A stretch of DNA of 64,000 bases from Parvularcula marina (lineage in GTDB: Bacteria; Pseudomonadota; Alphaproteobacteria; Caulobacterales; Parvularculaceae), in contig NZ_QUQO01000001.1 of NCBI RefSeq assembly GCF_003399445.1, positions 1,175,001-1,239,000 on the forward strand, given 5' to 3'. Position numbers and translations under genes: made by a program. Numbering within the stretch: the stretch's first letter is position 1; each line of letters begins with the position of its first letter. Below are positions 57,757 to 64,000 of this stretch, piece by piece. The notes below the pieces were generated by a model, which was not told the origin of the DNA, made no database searches, and saw only the letters and a program-made list of their open reading frames with translations.

Positions 57757-58653
57757 ATGTCACTCACCCATCTCGACCGGCTAGAGGCCGAAAGTATTCA
57801 TATCATGCGGGAAGTAGCCGCCGAATGCGACAATCCGGTCATGCTCTATTCGGTGGGCAAGGACTCATCGGTGATGCTGCATCTGGCGCTCAAAGCCTTC
57901 TATCCGTCGGTCCCGCCCTTCCCCTTCATGCATGTCGATACGACGTGGAAATTCCGGGAGATGATCAAGTTCCGGGATGAGACAGCGAAAAAGCTCGGCC
58001 TCGATCTCGTCGTGCACATCAATGAGGATGGCGTGAAGGAAGGCGTTGGCCCCTTCACCCATGGCAGCGCCTATCACACCGACGTGATGAAGACCCAAGG
58101 GCTTAAACAGGCCCTCGACAAATACGGTTTTGATGCCGCCTTTGGCGGCGCGCGCCGTGATGAGGAGAAATCCCGCGCCAAGGAACGCATCTTCTCCTTC
58201 CGCGCGCCGGGTCACCGCTGGGATCCGAAGAACCAACGCCCGGAGCTCTGGTCGCTCTACAACACGCGCATTCACAAGGGCGAGTCGATCCGTGTCTTCC
58301 CGCTGTCCAACTGGACCGAGCTTGATATCTGGCAATATATCTACCGCGAGAACATCGAGATCCCGTCGCTCTATTTCGCGGCCGAACGCCCGGTCGTCGA
58401 TATTGATGGTACACTGATCCTTGTTGACGATGACCGCATCCCGCTTGAGGGCCGTGAGCCCGAGATGAAGTGGGTGCGCTTCCGGACGCTCGGTTGCTAC
58501 CCGCTGACCGGTGCGGTCGAGAGCCGCGCGGCGACACTCCCCGACATCATCCAGGAGACGCTGCTGGCGACGAGTTCAGAGCGTCAGGGCCGGGTCATCG
58601 ACCATGACCAGGCCGCCTCCATGGAGAAGAAAAAGCAGGAAGGGTATTTCTAA
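57757..58653 (+). CDS. cysD: Sulfate adenylyltransferase subunit 2
   Basis: This 298-residue PP-loop enzyme has the loop [14 protein letters not shown] near residues 31-44. Other CysD blocks are [42 protein letters not shown] and [13 protein letters not shown]. It is the catalytic subunit that makes APS from sulfate and ATP, with the GTPase CysN. Only one nt separates its stop from the cysNC start, so the two are coupled. The upstream 157 bp face the TolC gene. No cysB-type site is obvious by eye. Confidence 0.97.
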   Translation: MSLTHLDRLEAESIHIMREVAAECDNPVMLYSVGKDSSVMLHLALKAFYPSVPPFPFMHVDTTWKFREMIKFRDETAKKLGLDLVVHINEDGVKEGVGPFTHGSAYHTDVMKTQGLKQALDKYGFDAAFGGARRDEEKSRAKERIFSFRAPGHRWDPKNQRPELWSLYNTRIHKGESIRVFPLSNWTELDIWQYIYRENIEIPSLYFAAERPVVDIDGTLILVDDDRIPLEGREPEMKWVRFRTLGCYPLTGAVESRAATLPDIIQETLLATSSERQGRVIDHDQAASMEKKKQEGYF

Positions 58654-58654
58654 G

Positions 58655-60568
58655 ATGTCCATGAGCTCTAAGGACACCGCCCTGATCGAACAGGATGTCG
58701 TCGCCTATCTGACGCGGCACGAGAACAAATCCCTGATGCGCTTCATCACCTGCGGCTCGGTGGATGACGGCAAGTCGACCCTGATCGGCCGCCTGCTCTA
58801 TGATTCCAAGATGCTCTATGAGGATCAGGTCGCCGCACTTGAGGCGGATTCAAAGAAATCCGGCACGCAAGGGCAGGATATCGACTTCGCCCTTCTCGTT
58901 GACGGCCTCGCCGCCGAGCGGGAACAGGGCATCACGATCGATGTCGCCTACCGCTTCTTCTCGACCGAGAAACGCAAATTCATCGTCGCCGATACGCCGG
59001 GTCATGAGCAATATACCCGCAACATGGCAACGGGCGCCTCGACGGCGGACCTTGCCGTCCTGCTGGTTGATGCCCGTGCGGGCCTGATGACCCAGACACG
59101 GCGCCACAGCTTCATCTGTTCGCTCGTCGGCATCCGCCATGTCGTCCTTGCCGTGAACAAGATGGACCTCGTCGATTATTCCGAAGAGCGCTTCAACGAG
59201 ATCACGGCCGAGTACCGCAAGTTTGCTGAAAAGCTCGGCTTTGAGAGCATCCTCTGTGTGCCGATGAGTGCGCTCGGTGGCGACAATGTCACCGAAGCCT
59301 CTGACAAGACCCCCTATTATGACGGCCCACCGCTCCTCACCTATCTTGAGGAGCTTGATATCGGTTCGGATACGGATGCGCCGTTCCGCCTGCCGGTCCA
59401 GTGGGTGAACCGCCCGAACCTCGATTTCCGCGGTTTCTCCGGCACCGTCGCAAGCGGGCATATTGAAGTCGGCGATCCGATCATCGCGATCCCGTCGGGC
59501 CGACGCTCGACGGTGAAATCAATCGTCGTCATGGGCGATGATGAAAAGCAGCGCGCCGAAAAGCGCGAAGCCGTCACGATCACCCTCAATGATGAGATCG
59601 ATATCTCCCGCGGTGACATCATCTGCGGCAAGGATCATCCGGCGCATCAGACAGACCAGCTCTCCGCACACGTCATCTGGATGGCGGATGAAGCCCTGCT
59701 GCCTGGCCGGCAATATGTCATCAAGACCGCCAACCGGCTGGTCAATGGCGTCGTCACCGATCTGCGGAACAAGATCGATGTGAACACGCTGGAAGAACGC
59801 CCCGGCAAGACGCTCAGCCTCAACGAGATCGGTGTCTGCAAGTTCAACCTCTCCCATCCGGTCGCCTTCGATCCGTATCAGGAGAACCGCCAGACCGGCA
59901 GTTTCATCATCATCGACCGCCAGACCAATTCGACGGTCGGCGCCGGGATGATCGATCACTCACTGCGCCGCGCGGAAAACGTCGTCTGGCAGGACCTCGA
60001 AGTCGGCAAGGCTGAACGCGCAGGCATGAAGCACCAGAAACCGGCTCTGCTCTGGTTCACTGGGCTTTCGGGCGCTGGCAAATCGACCATTGCCAACCTC
60101 GTTGAGAAGAAACTGCACGACCTTGGGCGCCATACCTATATTCTGGATGGGGACAATGTCCGGCACGGGCTCAACAAGGATCTCGGCTTCACCGATGCCG
60201 ACCGCGTTGAGAACATCCGCCGGGTGGCCGAGACCGCCAAGCTGATGGTCGATGCGGGCCTCATCGTGCTTTCCGCCTTCATTTCTCCGTTCCGGGACGA
60301 ACGCCAGATGGCCCGCTCCCTCATGGGCGAAGGTGAGTTCATCGAGGTCTATGTCGATACGCCGCTTGAGGTTGCCGAACAGCGCGATGTGAAAGGCCTC
60401 TACAAGAAGGCCCGCGCCGGTCAGATCAAGAACTTCACCGGTATCGACAGCGCCTATGAGCCGCCGCGCCATGCGGAGATCACGATAAACACGGTTGAGA
60501 TGACGGCAGCAGAAGCCGCCGAAGTCATCGTCAAACGGCTGACCGAAGGCGGTTATCTGGAGGCATAA
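58655..60568 (+). CDS. cysN/cysC: Bifunctional sulfate adenylyltransferase subunit 1 / adenylylsulfate kinase
   Basis: This 637-residue fusion has a CysN GTPase (about 1-440) followed by APS kinase. G1 is [18 protein letters not shown]3 is [12 protein letters not shown], and G4 is [10 protein letters not shown]. Translation-factor-like beta domains follow, then the CysC domain from about 450, with P-loop [12 protein letters not shown] and [10 protein letters not shown]. It makes APS with CysD and then phosphorylates it to PAPS. The fusion is common in alphaproteobacteria. ATG 58655 starts right after the cysD stop; the frame is open upstream to 58511 inside cysD. Confidence 0.97.
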   Translation: MSMSSKDTALIEQDVVAYLTRHENKSLMRFITCGSVDDGKSTLIGRLLYDSKMLYEDQVAALEADSKKSGTQGQDIDFALLVDGLAAEREQGITIDVAYRFFSTEKRKFIVADTPGHEQYTRNMATGASTADLAVLLVDARAGLMTQTRRHSFICSLVGIRHVVLAVNKMDLVDYSEERFNEITAEYRKFAEKLGFESILCVPMSALGGDNVTEASDKTPYYDGPPLLTYLEELDIGSDTDAPFRLPVQWVNRPNLDFRGFSGTVASGHIEVGDPIIAIPSGRRSTVKSIVVMGDDEKQRAEKREAVTITLNDEIDISRGDIICGKDHPAHQTDQLSAHVIWMADEALLPGRQYVIKTANRLVNGVVTDLRNKIDVNTLEERPGKTLSLNEIGVCKFNLSHPVAFDPYQENRQTGSFIIIDRQTNSTVGAGMIDHSLRRAENVVWQDLEVGKAERAGMKHQKPALLWFTGLSGAGKSTIANLVEKKLHDLGRHTYILDGDNVRHGLNKDLGFTDADRVENIRRVAETAKLMVDAGLIVLSAFISPFRDERQMARSLMGEGEFIEVYVDTPLEVAEQRDVKGLYKKARAGQIKNFTGIDSAYEPPRHAEITINTVEMTAAEAAEVIVKRLTEGGYLEA

Positions 60569-60633
60569 GGGTTCGGGCCCGGATTGCCGATCATCCGTGA
60601 TCCCCATTCAGGATTTCTGAGCACGCCGCTCCT

Positions 60634-61947
60634 TCAATGAGGAGATGGGTGAGCAGGCAATCTGATGCCCGCCCGAAAGCCGCCTTCTTGCCGGTTTGAC
60701 AGCTCCAGCTGGCCGCCATGCGCGCGTGCCGCGCCATCGGCGATGGCAAGGCCGAGGCCCGCCCCGCCAGTCTCACGATTGCGCGAGCCCTCGCCCCGCC
60801 GGAAGGGCTCCCGCAAGGCATCAAGCTGCGCTTCAGGGACGCCTGGTCCGTCATCATCGACCGCGATCAGGATGCCGCTCTCCTCGTTCAGGAGGCGCAA
60901 GGTCACATCGCCGCCATAGCGAAGTCCATTCTGGATGAGGTTGCGCAAGGCCCGTTTGAGGAGCGCGGGATAAACTGGCGTGATCAGTGGTGGCGTATCG
61001 TCATCGAACGACACTTTCCTGTCACCCGTCCCCATATCATCGGCGAGCTGCCTGCAGAGCGATGAGAGATCGAGCTCTTCCTGCTCCGTGCCCGGCGCAC
61101 CATCGCGCGCAAGGATGAGGATGTCCTCCAGCATGGTCGACAGCTCATCAATCGAAATGATCATCCGTTCGCGAAGCTGATCATTCGCGACCTGCTCGAC
61201 CCGGATGCGCAAAGAGGTCAGCGGGGTGCGCAGATCATGCCCGATCGCGCCCAGCATGGCGTCCTTTTCGGTGAAGGCCCGGCGCAGGCGCCCGCGCATC
61301 TGATCGAACGCCGCCGTCAGGGAACGGATATCGCTCGGGCCTTCTTCGGTCAGGGCAATGTCCTGACTATCGAGCCGGAACCGGTTCGCGGCATCCGTCA
61401 GCCTGCGGAGCGGACGCGCCAGCCTTGCCGTCACCAGAAGCACAGCCGCCATCAGGCCGATATAGATGAGCACCGTCTGCAGGATCAAGGGTTTGACATC
61501 GAGCGAGCCGCCCTGCGGCGCCGGCGAGACGGCATTAAACCATTGCCCGCCCTCAATTGCGGAAGAGAGAACGATGGCGAGTTCCTCGCCTTCCCGCATC
61601 GGCCGCATCATGCGGGCGGCCATGGCGCCGTCTGCATTCAACCCCGCCTCCCGTAGTTTCTCCTGAAGCCGCAAGGTCAGTTTTTCGTCGACATCGCCAA
61701 GGGTGGCGAGCGGCGCATTCGTCACGCTGACCGGCACGCGGCGGCGGCGCGGACGATCTTTGATGCGTTGCAATGCCTGATCATTCTCCGCGCCCGCGAC
61801 AAAACGTTCGATCTGCGTGTCCTCACGAGCCGTCCGCACACGTTCCCGTGCTTCGAGCAGAAAGAAGAAATTGACTGCCTGCGCGGCCAGCAACGCAATC
61901 GCCAGCACGACCGCCATCTGGGCCGCAAAAGATGCGCGGCGGATCAT
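60634..61947 (-). CDS. Sensor histidine kinase (EnvZ/OmpR-group)
   Basis: This 437-residue inner-membrane kinase has a first transmembrane helix (about 10-30), a periplasmic sensor region (about 35-150), a second helix (about 152-172), and HAMP (RLARPLRRLTDAANRFRLD). DHp has the H-box GHDLRTPLTSLRIRVEQV. ATPase motifs are N (LLKRALRNLIQNGLRYG), G1 (VDDDGPGVP), F (PFRRGEG) and G2 (TGGAGLGLAI). The ligand is unknown. Its ATG overlaps the response regulator stop (ATGA at 61944-61947), so the pair is coupled. It converges on cysNC. Confidence 0.95.
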   Translation of the reverse strand: MIRRASFAAQMAVVLAIALLAAQAVNFFFLLEARERVRTAREDTQIERFVAGAENDQALQRIKDRPRRRRVPVSVTNAPLATLGDVDEKLTLRLQEKLREAGLNADGAMAARMMRPMREGEELAIVLSSAIEGGQWFNAVSPAPQGGSLDVKPLILQTVLIYIGLMAAVLLVTARLARPLRRLTDAANRFRLDSQDIALTEEGPSDIRSLTAAFDQMRGRLRRAFTEKDAMLGAIGHDLRTPLTSLRIRVEQVANDQLRERMIISIDELSTMLEDILILARDGAPGTEQEELDLSSLCRQLADDMGTGDRKVSFDDDTPPLITPVYPALLKRALRNLIQNGLRYGGDVTLRLLNEESGILIAVDDDGPGVPEAQLDALREPFRRGEGSRNRETGGAGLGLAIADGAARAHGGQLELSNRQEGGFRAGIRLPAHPSPH

Positions 61948-62669
61948 TCTTTGGTGACCTTGGCGGCCAGCACATAGCCCCCGCCCCGTACCGTCTTGAT
62001 GATGGTCGGATCCTTGGGATCTGGCTCGATCTTCTTCCGCAGGCGGCTGATCTGGTTATCGATCGAGCGGTCAAAGACATGCGCCGAGCGGCCTTGGGTG
62101 ATATCGAGCAACTGGTCTCGATTGAGGACGCGGCCCGTCCGTTCCGTCAAAGCGAGCAAAAGCTCATATTCCCCGCCGGTCAGCTTGACCTCCTCACCGG
62201 CAGCATCGAGCAGGCGGCGGCCTTCGATCTCAAGCGTGAAACTCTCAATACGGAATTTCGTCCCGCCGGGGGTCAGAGGCTCGCTCGGGCTATCCTTGCT
62301 GCGGCGCAGGACCGCCTTCACCCTTGCTAGGAGCTCGCGCGGATTGAACGGCTTGGTCACATAATCATCCGCGCCAATTTCAAGCCCGACAATGCGGTCG
62401 GTATCCTCGGCCCGCGCGGTCAGCAGGATCACGGGCAGCGTGCCCTTTGCGCGCAGATCACGGCACAGGCTGAGGCCATCCTCGCCCGGCATCATGATAT
62501 CAAGGAGGACGAGATCGATGCCCCCCTCTTCGATCAGGCTGCGTGCCGCATCGGCACGGCCCGCCGTTTTGATCTCATAGCCATTACCGCCCAGATACTC
62601 CGCCAGCGGATCACGGATCGAGGGTTCGTCATCAACGACGAGGAGCACAGGTTTGCTTGCGCCGGACAT
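61944..62669 (-). CDS. OmpR-family response regulator
   Basis: This 241-residue protein has a receiver domain (VLLVVDDEPSIRDPLAEYL, the phospho-acceptor Asp in LLDIMMPGEDG near residue 54, TAR switch Thr, KPFNPRELLARV). A winged-helix C-terminal domain of the OmpR/PhoB class follows (LTGGEYELLLALTERTGRVLNRDQLLD, SIDNQISRLRKKIE, IKTVRGGGYVL). It is the cognate partner of the overlapping kinase gene. The ATG is at 62669; the frame opens earlier, but the region upstream encodes yacG in another frame, with its stop at 62671. Confidence 0.96.
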   Translation of the reverse strand: MSGASKPVLLVVDDEPSIRDPLAEYLGGNGYEIKTAGRADAARSLIEEGGIDLVLLDIMMPGEDGLSLCRDLRAKGTLPVILLTARAEDTDRIVGLEIGADDYVTKPFNPRELLARVKAVLRRSKDSPSEPLTPGGTKFRIESFTLEIEGRRLLDAAGEEVKLTGGEYELLLALTERTGRVLNRDQLLDITQGRSAHVFDRSIDNQISRLRKKIEPDPKDPTIIKTVRGGGYVLAAKVTKE

Positions 62670-62670
62670 G

Positions 62671-62838
62671 TCAGTCCTCCTCTGTCGGCGCGCTTTCATC
62701 CGCAGCGCCGGGGATCGCATAGCCCTCTGAGAGCCAGCGATTGAGATCGACCTTGCGGCACCTGTCTGAACAGAACGGCCAGTCTTCCTTGCTGGCCGAC
62801 TTGCCGCAGATCGGGCATTTGGGGTCAGGCTTTGACAT
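62671..62838 (-). CDS. yacG: DNA gyrase inhibitor YacG-like zinc protein
   Basis: This 55-residue zinc-binding protein has the YacG pattern CPICGKSASKEDWPFCSDRCRKVDLNRWL, with C-x2-C then C-x3-C as ligands. An acidic tail follows (ADESAPTEED). E. coli YacG binds GyrB and inhibits it. ATG 62838 lies inside the RNase E/G 3' end (14-bp overlap). The response regulator gene starts directly after the stop. The RNase G-yacG order is common in alphaproteobacteria. The frame is open to 62895, but that part is shadow. Confidence 0.93.
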   Translation of the reverse strand: MSKPDPKCPICGKSASKEDWPFCSDRCRKVDLNRWLSEGYAIPGAADESAPTEED

Positions 62839-64000
62839 GGAAGTCTCCGTGGGGGTCTCCGTCTCCAAGGGCCTCGACACGCAGGCGGGGGCCAAAACGC
62901 GCAGTCAGATCGTGCATCGGACTACCCGCCTCATCAAGCAACGCTATGGCGCGTTGTGTAACAAAGAGTGTCACCTGGCCCGTGCGGTTTTCTTCCAGCG
63001 CTCGTTCAGCCGCGCGGAACGCCTTTGCGGCGATGACATCGGCGCAGAAGCGGCGGCCGGGGAAAGTGTCCGTCCCTGGCTCGGTCAGGATTTCGCGCAA
63101 TGACGGCCGTGGCCGCGGGGCGATGATCGTGCACAGCCCTTCTGGCGTGACCGCCGGCACCGAGACCCGGCCCAGCGGTTTGAGCGCCCGTGTGATCTGG
63201 TCACGGACGATCTTTGGCGCGGCAATCGCCCCGCGCGGCACATCGATAATGACCTGCCCGCCAAGGCCCATGACGCCGCCAATCCGCCCGAGCGTTGAGA
63301 GCGCCTCGCCCAGCAGTTTCGTGCCCGCGCCTTTTTTGGATTGCCCGCCCTGCGAGCCGAGATCGAGATCGACAGCGAACAGCGCCTCTGTCTCCTCAAT
63401 CGTTAGCCTGCCGCCGCCGGGAAGGTCATGGCTGCGCGCCAGTGCTTCTTCCTCTGCCGCATCAAGCCATTCGGCGATCCCTCGCGCGGGGCCGACATCA
63501 ATCGGGAAATCGGACGGCATCCCTGCCGCGAGCCGGGACTTTGTGTCGGCCCGCGTCACCTCGATGAAGGAGATCTCACTCGTCAGCAGGCCGAGCATCA
63601 GGCGGGACAGAGGCGCGAAAGGATCAATCAGGCCGATAGGCCCTTCCGGGGTAAGCTTAGCCTTGAACTCTGGCGGGAAGGTGTCTTCCCCCAGCGGGCC
63701 GGCCCGTTCTTCCTCATCGCCAATGCGCCAGCTTGCCATGGCGCCGCGCAGGACGGGTTTGTCCGAGACATCCGCGCCCTTGGTGCCGATCGGCTCGCGC
63801 TTGACCTCAACGATCAGGGTACGCCCGACAACGGGCAGAGGGCCGCTCCTGCGCAAGAACCCTTTGGTGCCCCCAAGATCGAGATAGACAGCGCCGAGGC
63901 GCTTATCGACATCGGTGACTTTCGCGCGATAGAGCGCGCCCAGCATCGGGTCCGCGCGGCCCGGGAACCAGTGCCGCAGGGCGGTGACCTCGTCATCCTC
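62825..64000 (-). CDS. rng: Ribonuclease E/G family protein, 5' end beyond the window
   Basis: The frame runs from the right window edge (64000) to the stop at 62825, giving 391 visible residues with the N-terminus missing. The S1-like start of the visible part is GALYRAKVTDVDKRLGAVYLDLGGTKGFL. The middle and C-terminal regions carry the RNase G features LPGGGRLTIEETEALFAVDLDLGS. A metal-binding acidic site is recognisable as AVDLDLG. It processes rRNA ends and mRNA. Codon 18 after the edge is an in-frame ATG (63946), but the family has more sequence ahead, so I treat it as truncated. yacG overlaps its 3' end. Confidence 0.9.
   Translation of the reverse strand, partial: EDDEVTALRHWFPGRADPMLGALYRAKVTDVDKRLGAVYLDLGGTKGFLRRSGPLPVVGRTLIVEVKREPIGTKGADVSDKPVLRGAMASWRIGDEEERAGPLGEDTFPPEFKAKLTPEGPIGLIDPFAPLSRLMLGLLTSEISFIEVTRADTKSRLAAGMPSDFPIDVGPARGIAEWLDAAEEEALARSHDLPGGGRLTIEETEALFAVDLDLGSQGGQSKKGAGTKLLGEALSTLGRIGGVMGLGGQVIIDVPRGAIAAPKIVRDQITRALKPLGRVSVPAVTPEGLCTIIAPRPRPSLREILTEPGTDTFPGRRFCADVIAAKAFRAAERALEENRTGQVTLFVTQRAIALLDEAGSPMHDLTARFGPRLRVEALGDGDPHGDFHVKA

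Noticed and set aside
1-64000. CRISPR arrays, tRNA or rRNA genes, insertion sequences
   Set aside because: No regularly spaced direct repeats, no GTTCRAnYC-type T-arm with a matching acceptor stem, no rRNA-like blocks and no transposase frames were seen when reading through. Weak tRNA candidates cannot be fully excluded without a covariance search.

Overview
The window is gene-dense, GC-rich DNA (about 60 % by eye) from an alphaproteobacterium. Supporting signs are a TorF-type porin, a TonB-dependent receptor, a fused CysN/CysC beside CysD, the RNase G-yacG pair, alphaproteobacterial-type intergenic palindromes, GANTC (CcrM-type) clustering and FNR/FixK boxes. The overall flavour is marine Parvularculales/Hyphomonadaceae-like, but the lineage cannot be proven from this sequence alone. 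I count about 61 protein genes, one truncated at each window edge. I found no tRNA, rRNA, CRISPR array, insertion sequence, integrase or prophage module.

Layout. 0-5.6 kb: a truncated membrane protein, a one-component HTH-TM-TPR protein, a DUF2200 protein, a three-gene ABC exporter and an FMN reductase. 5.6-12.6 kb: an M28 peptidase, a divergent fructokinase / Tat-exported oxidoreductase pair, a MarR-GNAT operon with a very clear palindromic operator, a ZntB/CorA transporter and a MEST-like hydrolase. 12.6-36.2 kb: nuoG, nuoF and nuoE lie on the same strand and in the usual order, but 8-11 kb apart. Unrelated genes fill the gaps: an acyltransferase/winged-helix operon, ttcA, rlpA, yciI, a class C beta-lactamase-like lipoprotein, a double GNAT, the porin, a three-repeat secreted protein, a YadA-like adhesin behind an AT-rich GANTC-rich leader, an M28 peptidase, a CoA-transferase, a TonB receptor and a polysaccharide deacetylase. 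36.2-43 kb: a DUF885 lipoprotein, ubiA, a DUF423 protein, an exported MsrB and an orphan DUF2793/beta-helix spike-like protein. 43-49 kb: three paralogous ~55-residue lipoproteins, two membrane proteins and uvrB. 49-57.6 kb: a run of secreted proteins (patatin lipoprotein, ClpP-like protein), a TPR protein, two tandem YdcH/DUF465 paralogues each preceded by an FNR/FixK-type box, an esterase lipoprotein and a TolC. 57.7-64 kb: cysD-cysNC for sulfate activation, an OmpR/EnvZ-type two-component pair, yacG and a truncated RNase E/G.

The most unusual signals are regulatory or architectural rather than a single spectacular locus: (1) the dispersed but collinear nuoE-F-G genes; (2) two equally placed TTGA-N6-TCAA boxes in front of the two DUF465 paralogues; (3) seven GANTC sites within about 210 bp upstream of the trimeric adhesin, overlapping a nested inverted repeat; (4) the small-lipoprotein triplet with a conserved TP(P)EE ... 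C ... VCR layout; (5) several near-perfect operators whose cognate repressor is either next door (MarR, winged helix) or outside the window (BlaI-like, LacI-like, TetR-like). Gene functions rest on motifs read by eye; no database search was run.
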